A stretch of DNA of 64,000 nucleotides, taken from contig NZ_NFJB01000004.1 of assembly GCF_002159645.1 (NCBI RefSeq), forward strand, positions 84,566 to 148,565, given 5' to 3'. The stretch's first letter is position 1. Every line of letters begins with the position of its first letter. The notes under the pieces are model-generated. The model was given only the letters and a program-made list of their open reading frames with translations. It made no database searches and was not told the DNA's origin. Positions 27,033 through 34,559 of the stretch are shown one piece after another. The position numbers and the translations under genes are program-made. Source of the stretch: Parabacteroides sp. An277. GTDB lineage: Bacteria; Bacteroidota; Bacteroidia; Bacteroidales; Tannerellaceae.

Positions 27033-27056
27033 GCCGGGGGCGTAAAAGCCCTCGGC
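27033..27056 (+). terminator. Hairpin after susD
   Basis: GCCGGGGGC and GCCCTCGGC form a 9-bp stem (one G-U) with a GTAAAA loop, 30 bp after the stop. No T-run follows, so it may stabilise the mRNA end instead of terminating. Confidence 0.5.
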
Positions 27057-27093
27057 GATATAAACAAAACATATATAGGTGCCTTGGTTGGCA

Positions 27094-27190
27094 TTTATAT
27101 AACAACGGGGAAACCCGAAGAGGTCTTTATTTAATGAAAGACAAATGGCTAAGTGGGAATCAGAGGACGGTGAAACCGTCCCACCATGCT
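27094..27190 (+). repeat. Hairpin repeat R1
   Basis: CGGGGAAACCCG (27106-27117), a stem with a GAAA tetraloop, is followed by CTTTATTT and then by the hairpin GGACGGT gaa ACCGTCC (27165-27181) and ATGCTTA. The same order recurs at 27390-27470 (R2). It resembles the S0-S3 elements nearby (GNRA-type hairpin, AT-rich linker, GC hairpin). Function unknown. Confidence 0.6.
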
Positions 27191-27356
27191 TAACCGCGGG
27201 TGGCACGTAGTGGCACCTGCGGTAGGATAGTCCATCTGTTCCGACCTCGAAGGGGTCGAACGGGGATTGTGATGTAGTTCGACCCCTTTGAGGTCGAGGT
27301 TCTTGGGTGAGACGGTGTCCCGCAGGTGTCGTTTCACGCCACCCACGGTTAAGCAT
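27186..27356. repeat. 171-bp near-perfect long hairpin
   Basis: Three nested pairs of arms share one centre. ATGCTTAACCGCGGGTGGC (27186-27204) pairs with 27338-27356 with one mismatch. CACCTGCGG (27214-27222) pairs with 27320-27328. CGACCTCGAAGGGGTCGAA (27242-27260) pairs with 27278-27296 with one mismatch. The loop is about 17 nt. It contains no gene. It could be a MITE-like remnant or a structured RNA. Confidence 0.85.
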
Positions 27357-27389
27357 CGTTAGATGGCGCTGCCGTCTGCTGCATCTATA

Positions 27390-27470
27390 TAACCAACGGG
27401 GGCAACCCGAAGCGATCTTTATTTCCTGAAAGGACAAGTGGAAGCAGGACGGTATAACCGTCCAACTATG
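27390..27470 (+). repeat. Hairpin repeat R2
   Basis: A second copy of R1: CGGGGGCAACCCG (27397-27409), CTTTATTT (27417-27424), then GGACGGT tat ACCGTCC (27447-27463) and ATGCTTA. The 171-bp hairpin lies between R1 and R2. Immediately downstream is the GGTCGAAGCGAAGCGAGGCC repeat (27482-27504) also found in the REP composites. Confidence 0.6.
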
Positions 27471-27562
27471 CTTAGCTGCACGGTCGAAGCGAAGCGAGGC
27501 CTGCAGAGTTCTCGCATACAATGCTCCGCTTTGAAGAAAACTTCTACTGAAGAATGCTTATT

Positions 27563-27635
27563 CGGCCGCAGGGATTGCGCCCTTTAGGTATTATAAAATG
27601 TGTTTTTAGAGGGGGCGGAATACGCATCCCGCCCC
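27563..27635 (+). ncRNA. Structured element S0 upstream of the HU-IG gene
   Basis: CGCA and TGCG (27567-27570, 27576-27579) close a GGGAT loop within GGCCGCA...TGCGCCC. After an AT-rich linker comes a GC hairpin GGGGCGG/CCGCCCC (27612-27635) without a T-run. The layout matches S1-S3 downstream of the gene. It lies 75 bp before the HU-IG ATG and could be part of its leader. Confidence 0.5.
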
Positions 27636-27708
27636 TTACACAAAACGAGTAAGTATTCCTCAGCGAGAGATAAAAATGAGTATGGTAACTTTTTAAAATA
27701 GAATAATT

Positions 27709-28449
27709 ATGGCAGAAAAAGAAAAAGAATACTTATGGAAGTTTGGTATTCGAGACAACACGATGACTCCAGACGATACCACCGATTACATTGCAACGGT
27801 AGACAAAAATCAGACATTGAGTATTGAAGATATTGCCAAGCGCATTGTTAAAAAGCGTACGGAATATCGGCCCGATACGATTGCCAATATTGTCAATATG
27901 TTCGAAGAAGAAGCCCGATATGCTATTGCAGAAGGAAACAATCTGATTATGAACAATGTCCGTTTTCAAATAGCCATTTCAGGCATATTCGATGCGGAAG
28001 GTATAATCGACCCGGAAAAGAACAAACCGGAAATCAATGTCATTCCTTCCGATACGTTGAAAGCGGAACTGGATAAAGTAAGAATTGAATATAATAAGCA
28101 GAAATTAGCGCAAGGCGGGGCTGAAATTGTGAAGGTGACCGATTTGACAACAGGCGCTACCAATGGCGAAATCGGACGGGGACATCCTATAGAAGTATCG
28201 GGCTATAAAGTCAAAGCAGTGAATGCAGATGGAACAGGAATAGGCGAAGTTTCCTTGGTAAATGATGCAGGATATAAAGAACCTATTACCTCGTTGATAT
28301 ACAACGAACCATCTTATTTCACTTTCATCTGTCCAGACGATTTGACCGAAGGGCAGTATACGTTGGAAGTAGTGACGTATTATACTACGAATAGTACAAA
28401 ACTATTGAAAACACCGCGGACGTTGACTTATCCTGTCACTTTGGTATAG
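27709..28449 (+). CDS. HU-like DNA-binding protein with C-terminal IG domain (DUF4469-type)
   Basis: A 246-residue protein. The N-terminal half (about residues 1-130) resembles the Bacteroidetes HU-like DNA-binding domain, with LSIEDIAKRIVKKRTEYRPDTIANIVNMFEEEARYAIAEG-like helices. The C-terminal 100 residues form an IG-like beta domain of DUF4469 type ending in DLTEGQYTLEVVTYYTT. A second, divergent member lies at 63546-64000. The role of the family is not established. The gene is embedded in a cluster of repeated RNA-like hairpins (one before, three after), unlike its ordinary surroundings. Confidence 0.82.
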   Translation: MAEKEKEYLWKFGIRDNTMTPDDTTDYIATVDKNQTLSIEDIAKRIVKKRTEYRPDTIANIVNMFEEEARYAIAEGNNLIMNNVRFQIAISGIFDAEGIIDPEKNKPEINVIPSDTLKAELDKVRIEYNKQKLAQGGAEIVKVTDLTTGATNGEIGRGHPIEVSGYKVKAVNADGTGIGEVSLVNDAGYKEPITSLIYNEPSYFTFICPDDLTEGQYTLEVVTYYTTNSTKLLKTPRTLTYPVTLV

Positions 28450-28453
28450 GTTC

Positions 28454-28560
28454 CTATCCTGGCAAGGATACGGTCCTATCCTTATAAGGATACAGTGCTA
28501 TCCTTGTAAGGATACGGTGCTATCCTTATAAGGATAGGATGCTATCCTAAAAAAGGATAC
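28454..28560. repeat. Phased palindrome array C (22-bp unit, 5 copies)
   Basis: CTATCC recurs at 28454, 28476, 28498, 28520 and 28542, exactly 22 bp apart. Copies 2 and 4 contain the perfect palindrome TATCCTTATAAGGATA; the others keep TATCCT and AGGATA arms around altered centres. Centres are at 28462.5, 28484.5, 28506.5, 28528.5 and 28551. The array begins 5 bp after the HU-IG stop codon. Confidence 0.92.
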
Positions 28561-28610
28561 AGGGCAACCAGATGAAAAGACATTAAAAAGAACAGATAAA
28601 CACTTAATAG

Positions 28611-28687
28611 CTACGGCCGCAGCGATGCGCCCAAGGCACTTTATTTAGATTTTTTTCGGAAGGCGGTTTCACGGCCGCCTTCCTTTT
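28611..28687 (+). ncRNA. Structured element S1 with terminator
   Basis: CGCA GCGA TGCG hairpin (28618-28629, GNRA tetraloop), linker with TTTATTT, then GGAAGGCGG/CCGCCTTCC (28658-28683, perfect 9 bp) and TTTT. First of three similar units in 330 bp. No promoter is evident, so it could be transcribed from the HU-IG gene. Confidence 0.5.
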
Positions 28688-28711
28688 AAACAGGACTATT
28701 AGCTTTATATG

Positions 28712-28802
28712 TCTACCCCGAAGGCCGCAGCGATGCGCCCAGGTAGATAGTTATTAATTACAACTATAAATCGGAGCGGCTCCGCGCGCGGGGCCGCTTT
28801 TC
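28712..28802 (+). ncRNA. Structured element S2 with terminator
   Basis: Outer stem TCTACC/GGTAGA (28712-28717, 28742-28747) encloses AAGGC, the CGCA GCGA TGCG hairpin (28726-28737) and CCC. After an AT-rich linker comes the GC hairpin AGCGGC/GCCGCT (28775-28798) and TTTT. Same layout as S1 and S3. Confidence 0.55.
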
Positions 28803-28833
28803 CAAAAAGACGAAAGAGCAAACAAAGATATGG

Positions 28834-28934
28834 CATCTACAGACAAGGCATGCAGCGATGCACCCGAGTAGATGATTCTTTATTGTTAAATTAAACTTTG
28901 GAGGGCGGCGGGGTAACACCTGCCGCCCTTTTTC
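28834..28934 (+). ncRNA. Structured element S3 with terminator
   Basis: Outer stem CATCTAC/GTAGATG (28834-28840, 28868-28874) encloses AAGGCA, the hairpin TGCA GCGA TGCA (28851-28862) and CCC. Compared with S2 the hairpin base pair C-G has become T-A on both sides, and the outer stem is lengthened, so pairing is conserved. Terminator GGGCGGC/GCCGCCC (28903-28928) followed by TTTTT. Confidence 0.55.
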
Positions 28935-29048
28935 ATTGAAAATGAGGAGCGTTCTTTGACATGATGATTGTGGCAAAAAAAATGGGAATCTAAAGACATA
29001 TAGAAATGGAAACAGGGTACGCATTTGAAAAGAGGAGCTATAAAAACT

Positions 29049-29178
29049 ATCTGAAAAGCTCCCCTGCCCTTAGGGGAGCTGGCGAAGCGATAGCTGAGAC
29101 TGAGGGGTTCAATATCTCATAATAAGTAATAACCCCTCACCCCTGCGGGGAGCTCCCCTAAGACAGGGGAGCTTTTCA
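29049..29178. repeat. REP-like palindrome, copy 2
   Basis: TGAAAAGCTCCCCTG... AGGGGAGCT (left) and its inverted copy AGCTCCCCTAAG...GGGGAGCTTTTCA (right) flank the same GGCGAAGCGATAGCTGAGAC core and GAGGGGTT/AACCCCTC stem as the element at 20107-20278, but with a different 20-bp centre and less perfect arms. At 29229-29245 a further GAGCTTTTCAGATAGT copy shows that the element has been rearranged. Confidence 0.82.
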
Positions 29179-29179
29179 A

Positions 29180-29350
29180 AGCGAGGCCTGCAGCCACAAG
29201 CGTTCCGAAATACGATTTGAAAAGAGGAGCTTTTCAGATAGTATGCCCCCAACATGAAAGATACACCGAATGGAATATAAGGGCGGACACGCGGGTCCGC
29301 CCCTACTATCCTATACGATACCGCAGGCCTCGCGCCGCTTCGACCCACGG
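29180..29350. repeat. Repeat block shared with 20.3 kb
   Basis: GCGAGGCCTGCAGCC (from 29182) and, inverted, CCGCAGGCCTCGC (about 29320) frame GGGCGGACACGCGGGTCCGC (29280-29299) and CCTATACGATACCGCAGG. The same words occur in reverse order at 20318-20395, so the two loci hold copies of one composite repeat. No gene is seen from 28935 to 29516. Confidence 0.7.
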
Positions 29351-29478
29351 TTACCTGAAAATAGGACCTCTTCGAGTGTCTACAAAGATAACCGTTTTTG
29401 ATGACCTAACAGCACGGACGTTTTTATAAATTTCGCAGTACAGTCCATCCGTAATTCCAAACGGAAGCCATTTTTTCG

Positions 29479-29486
29479 TACATTTG
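29479..29486 (+). promoter_or_regulatory. -7 box of the UvrD-like helicase gene
   Basis: TACATTTG fits TAnnTTTG. Transcription would begin near 29493, which excludes the in-frame TTG at 29484 as a start codon and supports the GTG at 29517. Confidence 0.6.
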
Positions 29487-29516
29487 CACCTCGAAAAGAT
29501 AAAGATAAGACAAATT

Positions 29517-31778
29517 GTGGAAGAATATTTGGCAGAATTGAACGAAAGCCAACGCGAAGCGGTGGTATATTGCGAAGGTCCCCAACTGGTTGTAGCCGGT
29601 GCGGGGTCGGGCAAGACGCGGGTATTGACCTACAAGATTGCTTGGCTGTTGAAGCAGGGATTACGTCCATCGTCTATCCTGGCTCTGACCTTTACCAACA
29701 AGGCCGCCCGCGAGATGAAAACCCGCATCGCAGCCATCGTAGGCGAAAGCACAGCCCGAGGGTTGTGGATGGGCACCTTCCATTCCATCTTTTCGCGCAT
29801 TTTGCGCCGGGAAGCTGCCGCCATTGGATTCCCGGCCCAATTCACGATATATGATGCGTCCGATTCGAAGAACCTTCTCCGTACGATTATCAAGGAGATG
29901 CAGCTGGACGACAAAATCTATCGCCCCGGAATGGTACAAAGCCGCATCTCGAATGCTAAAAACGCACTTATCACATGGCGAGCTTACGAACAAAACAAAG
30001 AACTTATCGAAAGCGATATCCGTTGTAAAGTCCCGGAATTACGGGAAATTTACAAACGATACCAGAACCGCTGCCTCCAAGCCGGCGCGATGGATTTCGA
30101 TGATTTGTTACTCCAGACAAATATCCTTTTCCGCGATTACCCGGAGATATTGGCACGTTATCAGGATGCCTTCTGCTATGTGTTGGTAGACGAATACCAA
30201 GATACGAACTTCGCCCAACACCTCATCGTTAAACGGCTATGCGAAAAGCAGCCACACCTGTGTGTAGTAGGCGATGACGCGCAAAGCATCTATTCCTTCC
30301 GCGGAGCAAACATCGACAACATTTTGCAATTCCGAAACGCATACCCGGGCTGCAAACTCTTTAAGTTGGAACGGAACTACCGCTCGACGCAAAACATCGT
30401 GAATGCCGCCAATAGCTTGATAGACAAAAATCGGGAACAAATCCCCAAGCATGTCTATTCGGAAAAGGAAGAGGGCAACAAGATTCGCCTCCTCGCCACC
30501 TACTCCGACTACGAAGAGGCCTACGCCGTGGCGGCCCGCCTCCAAGAAATGAAGCGGACGGAACGGGACCGATACCAAGATTATGCCATTCTTTACCGTA
30601 CCAATGCGCAATCCCGCCTGCTGGAAGAGGCCTTGCGTAAGCGGAACATTCCTTATCGCATTTACGGGGGATTATCGTTCTACCAACGCAAAGAGGTCAA
30701 AGATATGATTTCCTATTTTCGCTTGATAGTGAACCCACACGACGAAGAGGCGTTCAAGCGGGTTATCAATTATCCGGCACGCGGCATCGGCGATACGACG
30801 ATTCAGAAACTGACTACCGCCGCTACGACCCACCAATTAAGCCTTTGGCAAGTACTCCAAACTCCTTTGGAATATGGTGTAAACATCAACAAAGGAACGG
30901 CTGGGAAATTGGCTGCTTTTCGGGACATGTTGACGGCATTCATCGACAAATTGGGCACTTTGCCTGCCGACGAATTGGCATTATTCATTGCACGCGAGAG
31001 CGGAATCATCCACCTATTGTCGCAAGACCGTTCGACAGAAGGCATCTCAAAGCTGGAAAACCTGCAGGAGCTATTGAAAGGGATGGTTGAATTTTGTGAA
31101 ATACGGAAAGAGGAAGGCAACGCGCATGTCTCGTTGGCCGATTTCCTGGCAGAAGTTTCGCTCCTGACCGACCAAGATGACGAAACGGATGAGCACCGCG
31201 ACAAAGTAACCCTCATGACCGTCCATGCCGCAAAAGGGTTGGAATTCCCCAACGTTTTTATTGTAGGCATGGAAGAGGATTTGTTTCCTTCAGCCTTATC
31301 AAAAGAAAGTCCACGGGCCGTAGAGGAAGAACGCCGTCTGTTTTATGTGGCGTTGACGCGTGCCGAGCAGAACTGTTGGGTGTCGTATGCCCGGAGCCGA
31401 TACCGGAACGGACAAACAGCGATGTGCGTGCCCAGCCGCTTCTTGCGCGATATCGACAGTCGTTTCTTAGAGGCCACATCAGCCGAAGACCGTCCTATCT
31501 TCCAAGCTCCATCTCATTCAACTACCCCGGAAGCAACGACCCGCATATCTCCATCCCCGCGTAAAATGACCCGTATCGAACCAACCTCGCACGCGGCCAC
31601 ACAAGCTGATTATTCAGACCTACAAATCAACACACGTGTATGGCATGAACGTTTTGGCGAAGGTATTATCCGGGCGTTGGAAGGCGATGGAAATAACCGT
31701 AAAGCAGTAGTCGATTTTGACAAATGCGGACAAAAACAACTTTTACTAAAATTTGCCCGCTTAAAAGTGATTGAGTAA
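29517..31778 (+). CDS. UvrD/PcrA-type superfamily 1 DNA helicase
   Basis: A 3'-5' ATP-dependent DNA helicase for repair and replication. I set the start at GTG 29517 (753 aa), which gives MEEYLAELNESQREAV, the usual distance to motif Q and to Walker A (AGAGSGKT). Further motifs are TFTNKAAREM (Ia), LVDEYQDTN (II), VVGDDAQSIYSFRGA (III), the motif IV region, TVHAAKGLEFPNVF (V) and VALTRAEQ (VI). A C-terminal PcrA-like domain follows (RVWHERFGEGII). Next gene is ftsY. Confidence 0.93.
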   Translation: MEEYLAELNESQREAVVYCEGPQLVVAGAGSGKTRVLTYKIAWLLKQGLRPSSILALTFTNKAAREMKTRIAAIVGESTARGLWMGTFHSIFSRILRREAAAIGFPAQFTIYDASDSKNLLRTIIKEMQLDDKIYRPGMVQSRISNAKNALITWRAYEQNKELIESDIRCKVPELREIYKRYQNRCLQAGAMDFDDLLLQTNILFRDYPEILARYQDAFCYVLVDEYQDTNFAQHLIVKRLCEKQPHLCVVGDDAQSIYSFRGANIDNILQFRNAYPGCKLFKLERNYRSTQNIVNAANSLIDKNREQIPKHVYSEKEEGNKIRLLATYSDYEEAYAVAARLQEMKRTERDRYQDYAILYRTNAQSRLLEEALRKRNIPYRIYGGLSFYQRKEVKDMISYFRLIVNPHDEEAFKRVINYPARGIGDTTIQKLTTAATTHQLSLWQVLQTPLEYGVNINKGTAGKLAAFRDMLTAFIDKLGTLPADELALFIARESGIIHLLSQDRSTEGISKLENLQELLKGMVEFCEIRKEEGNAHVSLADFLAEVSLLTDQDDETDEHRDKVTLMTVHAAKGLEFPNVFIVGMEEDLFPSALSKESPRAVEEERRLFYVALTRAEQNCWVSYARSRYRNGQTAMCVPSRFLRDIDSRFLEATSAEDRPIFQAPSHSTTPEATTRISPSPRKMTRIEPTSHAATQADYSDLQINTRVWHERFGEGIIRALEGDGNNRKAVVDFDKCGQKQLLLKFARLKVIE

Positions 31779-31840
31779 CATAGTTTTTGTGTAATTTTAC
31801 ACTCGCATTTAAAAAGACGAGTCATTAATAAGGATAAGAT

Positions 31841-32794
31841 ATGGGTATATTTAGTTTTTTCAGCAAAGAAAAAAAAGAGACATTGGATAAGGGCCTTTCC
31901 AAAACGAAGGAAAACGTCTTTACCAAAATCACGCGTGCCATAGCTGGTAAGAGCAAGGTGGACGACGCTGTGCTGGATAATCTGGAAGAGGTATTGATTA
32001 CCTCGGACGTCGGCGTGGAAACTACGCTGAAAATCATCGACCGCATCGAAAAAAGGGTAGAAAGAGATAAGTACGTTACCACCTCCGAACTGACAAACAT
32101 CCTACGGGAAGAAATCGCCAACCTGCTGACAGAGAACAATACGGAAGATGGCGAAGGATTTGACCTGCCGGCCGATAAACGTCCGTATGTCATCATGGTC
32201 GTAGGCGTAAACGGGGTAGGTAAAACAACTACCATCGGCAAATTAGCCTACCAATTCAAGAAAGCCGGAAAGAAAGTATATTTGGGTGCAGCTGATACCT
32301 TCCGTGCGGCAGCAGTCGAGCAGTTAGTGATTTGGAGCGAACGGGTAGGCGTGCCTATCGTCAAGCAAAAGATGGGTTCCGACCCGGCTTCTGTCGCATT
32401 CGATTCGCTCAGCTCGGCCAAAGCGAACGATGCAGACGTAGTCATCATCGACACCGCCGGCCGTTTGCACAACAAAATCAACCTGATGAACGAATTGACC
32501 AAAATAAAGAACGTGATGAAGAAGGTGGTCCCCGACGCACCTCATGAAGTATTGCTCGTACTCGACGGTTCGACCGGCCAGAACGCCTTCGAACAGGCCA
32601 AGCAATTCACCGCTGCCACCGAAGTAAACGCGCTCGCCGTCACGAAACTGGACGGTACCGCCAAGGGAGGCGTCGTCATCGGCATCTCCGACCAGTTCCG
32701 CATCCCCGTTAAATACATCGGTTTGGGCGAAGGCATGGAAGATTTGCAAGTTTTCCGCAAGCGCGAGTTCGTCAATTCGTTGTTTGGGGAATAA
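31841..32794 (+). CDS. ftsY: Signal recognition particle receptor FtsY
   Basis: SRP-receptor GTPase that docks ribosome-nascent chains at the membrane. The 317 residues are an NG domain with only a short N-terminal extension (MGIFSFFSKEKKETLDKGL), so it lacks the long acidic A domain of E. coli FtsY. G motifs: GVNGVGKTTTIGKLA (P-loop), AADTFRAAAVEQL, DTAGR, VTKLDGTAKGG. Followed by palindrome array D and rimO. Confidence 0.96.
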   Translation: MGIFSFFSKEKKETLDKGLSKTKENVFTKITRAIAGKSKVDDAVLDNLEEVLITSDVGVETTLKIIDRIEKRVERDKYVTTSELTNILREEIANLLTENNTEDGEGFDLPADKRPYVIMVVGVNGVGKTTTIGKLAYQFKKAGKKVYLGAADTFRAAAVEQLVIWSERVGVPIVKQKMGSDPASVAFDSLSSAKANDADVVIIDTAGRLHNKINLMNELTKIKNVMKKVVPDAPHEVLLVLDGSTGQNAFEQAKQFTAATEVNALAVTKLDGTAKGGVVIGISDQFRIPVKYIGLGEGMEDLQVFRKREFVNSLFGE

Positions 32795-32837
32795 AAGTCC
32801 CGGCAGACAACCTGCCCAGCATTCGGCAGTACCTCGG

Positions 32838-32920
32838 CCCTACAGGTAGGGCGAAGGTCACCCTAAGCCTAAGGCGAAGGTCGCCCTAAACTTAAGGCGG
32901 AGGCAGCCCTAAGGCGCATC
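32838..32920. repeat. Phased palindrome array D (23-bp unit, 3.5 copies)
   Basis: CCCTA recurs at 32838, 32861, 32884 and 32907, exactly 23 bp apart, followed in each unit by GGCGAAGGTC-like sequence. The first unit holds CCCTACAGGTAGGG; the next two hold weaker palindromes about CCCTAAGCCTAAGG and CCCTAAACTTAAGG with centres 32844.5, 32867.5 and 32890.5. It fills the ftsY-rimO gap. Confidence 0.88.
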
Positions 32921-32949
32921 ATATATAATTATAAGACTTAAGGACAAGA

Positions 32950-34251
32950 ATGAGAAAGAATAAAGTAGACATCATCACGTTAGGTTGCTCGAAAAACTTA
33001 GTGGATTCGGAACAGTTGATGCGCCAGTTTGCGGCCAATGGCTACAAGGTGGAGCACGACCCGCATCGCATTAACGGGGAAATCGTAGTGGTCAATACGT
33101 GCGGTTTCATTGGAGATGCACAAGCGGAATCCATCGAGATGATTCTCGAACTGGGCGAGGCGAAAAAACAAGGAAAGATAGGCAAGCTATTTGTCATGGG
33201 TTGCCTTTCGGAACGTTTCATGCACGACTTAGTACAGGAATTGCCCGAAGTAGATCGCTTCTACGGAAAGTTTAATTGGAAAGAGTTGATTTCAGATTTG
33301 GGCAAAACATATCATGCGGAATTGGCTCACGACCGCATCCTTACCACACCCAAGCATTATGCCTACCTGAAGATTGGCGAAGGATGCAACCGCACCTGCT
33401 CTTATTGTTCGATTCCGCTCATTACGGGGCCATACCAATCTCGCCCCATGGAGGAATTGGTAGAAGAGGTCAAGCTCTTGACCCGCCAAGGCGTAAAGGA
33501 ATTCCAACTCATTGCCCAAGATTTGACCTTCTACGGATTGGATCTCTACAAGCGGATGGCTCTGCCCGAATTGGTGGAGCGCATCTCGGATATACCCGGT
33601 GTCGAATGGATTCGACTTCACTACGGTTATCCGACGCATTTCCCCTACGATTTGCTACGCGTAATGCGCGAACGGGAGAACGTATGCCGTTATATGGACA
33701 TCGCCCTGCAACACATTAGTGACCGGATGCTCAAACTGATGCGAAGGAACATTACGAAGGCGGAAACTTACGAACTCTTGAAACGGATGCGCGAAGAGGT
33801 ACCAGGAATCCACCTCCGCACCACATTGATGGTCGGACATCCAGGCGAAACCGAAGAGGACTTTGAAGAGCTATTGGCTTTTGTCCGTCAAGCCCGTTTC
33901 GAACGGATGGGTGCTTTTGCTTATAGCCACGAAGAAGGAACTTATGCTTATTTGCATTACACGGACGACGTCCCGCAAGAGGTGAAACAAACTCGGTTGG
34001 ATACGCTGATGGCTATCCAAGAACGCCTATCTTTGGAAACAAATACAACGAAAATCGGACACGAATATAAGGTAATCGTCGACCGGGAAGAAGAAGACTT
34101 TTACGTAGGGCGAACCGAGTTCGATTCGCCTGAAGTCGATCCAGAAGTATTGATACGCAAAGAAGAGGGTAAAGCATTGAAAACGGGGCATTTTTACCAA
34201 GTAGCCATCGAAGATGCGCAAGCTTTTGAACTATATGGAAAAAGTGTATAA
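32950..34251 (+). CDS. rimO: Ribosomal protein S12 methylthiotransferase RimO
   Basis: Radical-SAM enzyme adding a methylthio group to an Asp of ribosomal protein S12. 433 residues: N-terminal UPF0004 domain with its own cluster cysteines (TLGCSKNLVDSE, VNTCGFI, MGCLSER), radical-SAM motif CNRTCSYC, and a C-terminal TRAM domain (about 365-433). The missing tRNA-anticodon features and SKNLVDSE point to RimO and not MiaB. Followed after 17 bp by an HU gene. Confidence 0.95.
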   Translation: MRKNKVDIITLGCSKNLVDSEQLMRQFAANGYKVEHDPHRINGEIVVVNTCGFIGDAQAESIEMILELGEAKKQGKIGKLFVMGCLSERFMHDLVQELPEVDRFYGKFNWKELISDLGKTYHAELAHDRILTTPKHYAYLKIGEGCNRTCSYCSIPLITGPYQSRPMEELVEEVKLLTRQGVKEFQLIAQDLTFYGLDLYKRMALPELVERISDIPGVEWIRLHYGYPTHFPYDLLRVMRERENVCRYMDIALQHISDRMLKLMRRNITKAETYELLKRMREEVPGIHLRTTLMVGHPGETEEDFEELLAFVRQARFERMGAFAYSHEEGTYAYLHYTDDVPQEVKQTRLDTLMAIQERLSLETNTTKIGHEYKVIVDREEEDFYVGRTEFDSPEVDPEVLIRKEEGKALKTGHFYQVAIEDAQAFELYGKSV

Positions 34252-34268
34252 TCCAACAGGTATTCCGC

Positions 34269-34559
34269 ATGAAAAGTAAAGAGGTCATAACAGAATTGGC
34301 ACAACGCATGGGATGGACTACGCAGGAAGTCACCAAGATGATTTCGGCACTCGGTTCGGCGGTCGGCACCAAGTTAATGGAAGGAGATACACTCACGCTC
34401 CCTGATTTCGGACAATTCGAAGTGCGGAAGAAAATGGAACGCATCTCGGTAAACCCGACGAATAGCAAGCGATACCTCGTACCGCCCAAGTTAGTCCCTG
34501 TATTTAAGCCAAGTACAACGATCAAAAATCATTTAAAAGAAATGGAAGGCGATGAATAA
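34269..34559 (+). CDS. HU family DNA-binding protein
   Basis: A 96-residue HU/IHF-type nucleoid protein. The N-terminal helices (SKEVITELAQRMGWTTQEVTKMI), the beta-arm region (GDTLTLPDFGQFEVRKKMERISVNPTN) and the C-terminal end fit the family. It overlaps the next HU-domain gene by 8 bp and follows rimO closely, so it is probably one operon. Confidence 0.9.
   Translation: MKSKEVITELAQRMGWTTQEVTKMISALGSAVGTKLMEGDTLTLPDFGQFEVRKKMERISVNPTNSKRYLVPPKLVPVFKPSTTIKNHLKEMEGDE

Noticed and set aside
27033..27056. Classical terminator after susD
   Set aside because: The stem is good but no T-run follows, so I list it only as a hairpin of uncertain role.
29484..29516. Upstream TTG start for the UvrD-like helicase
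   Set aside because: It overlaps the -7 box, so it would be upstream of the transcription start; GTG 29517 gives the usual N-terminus.
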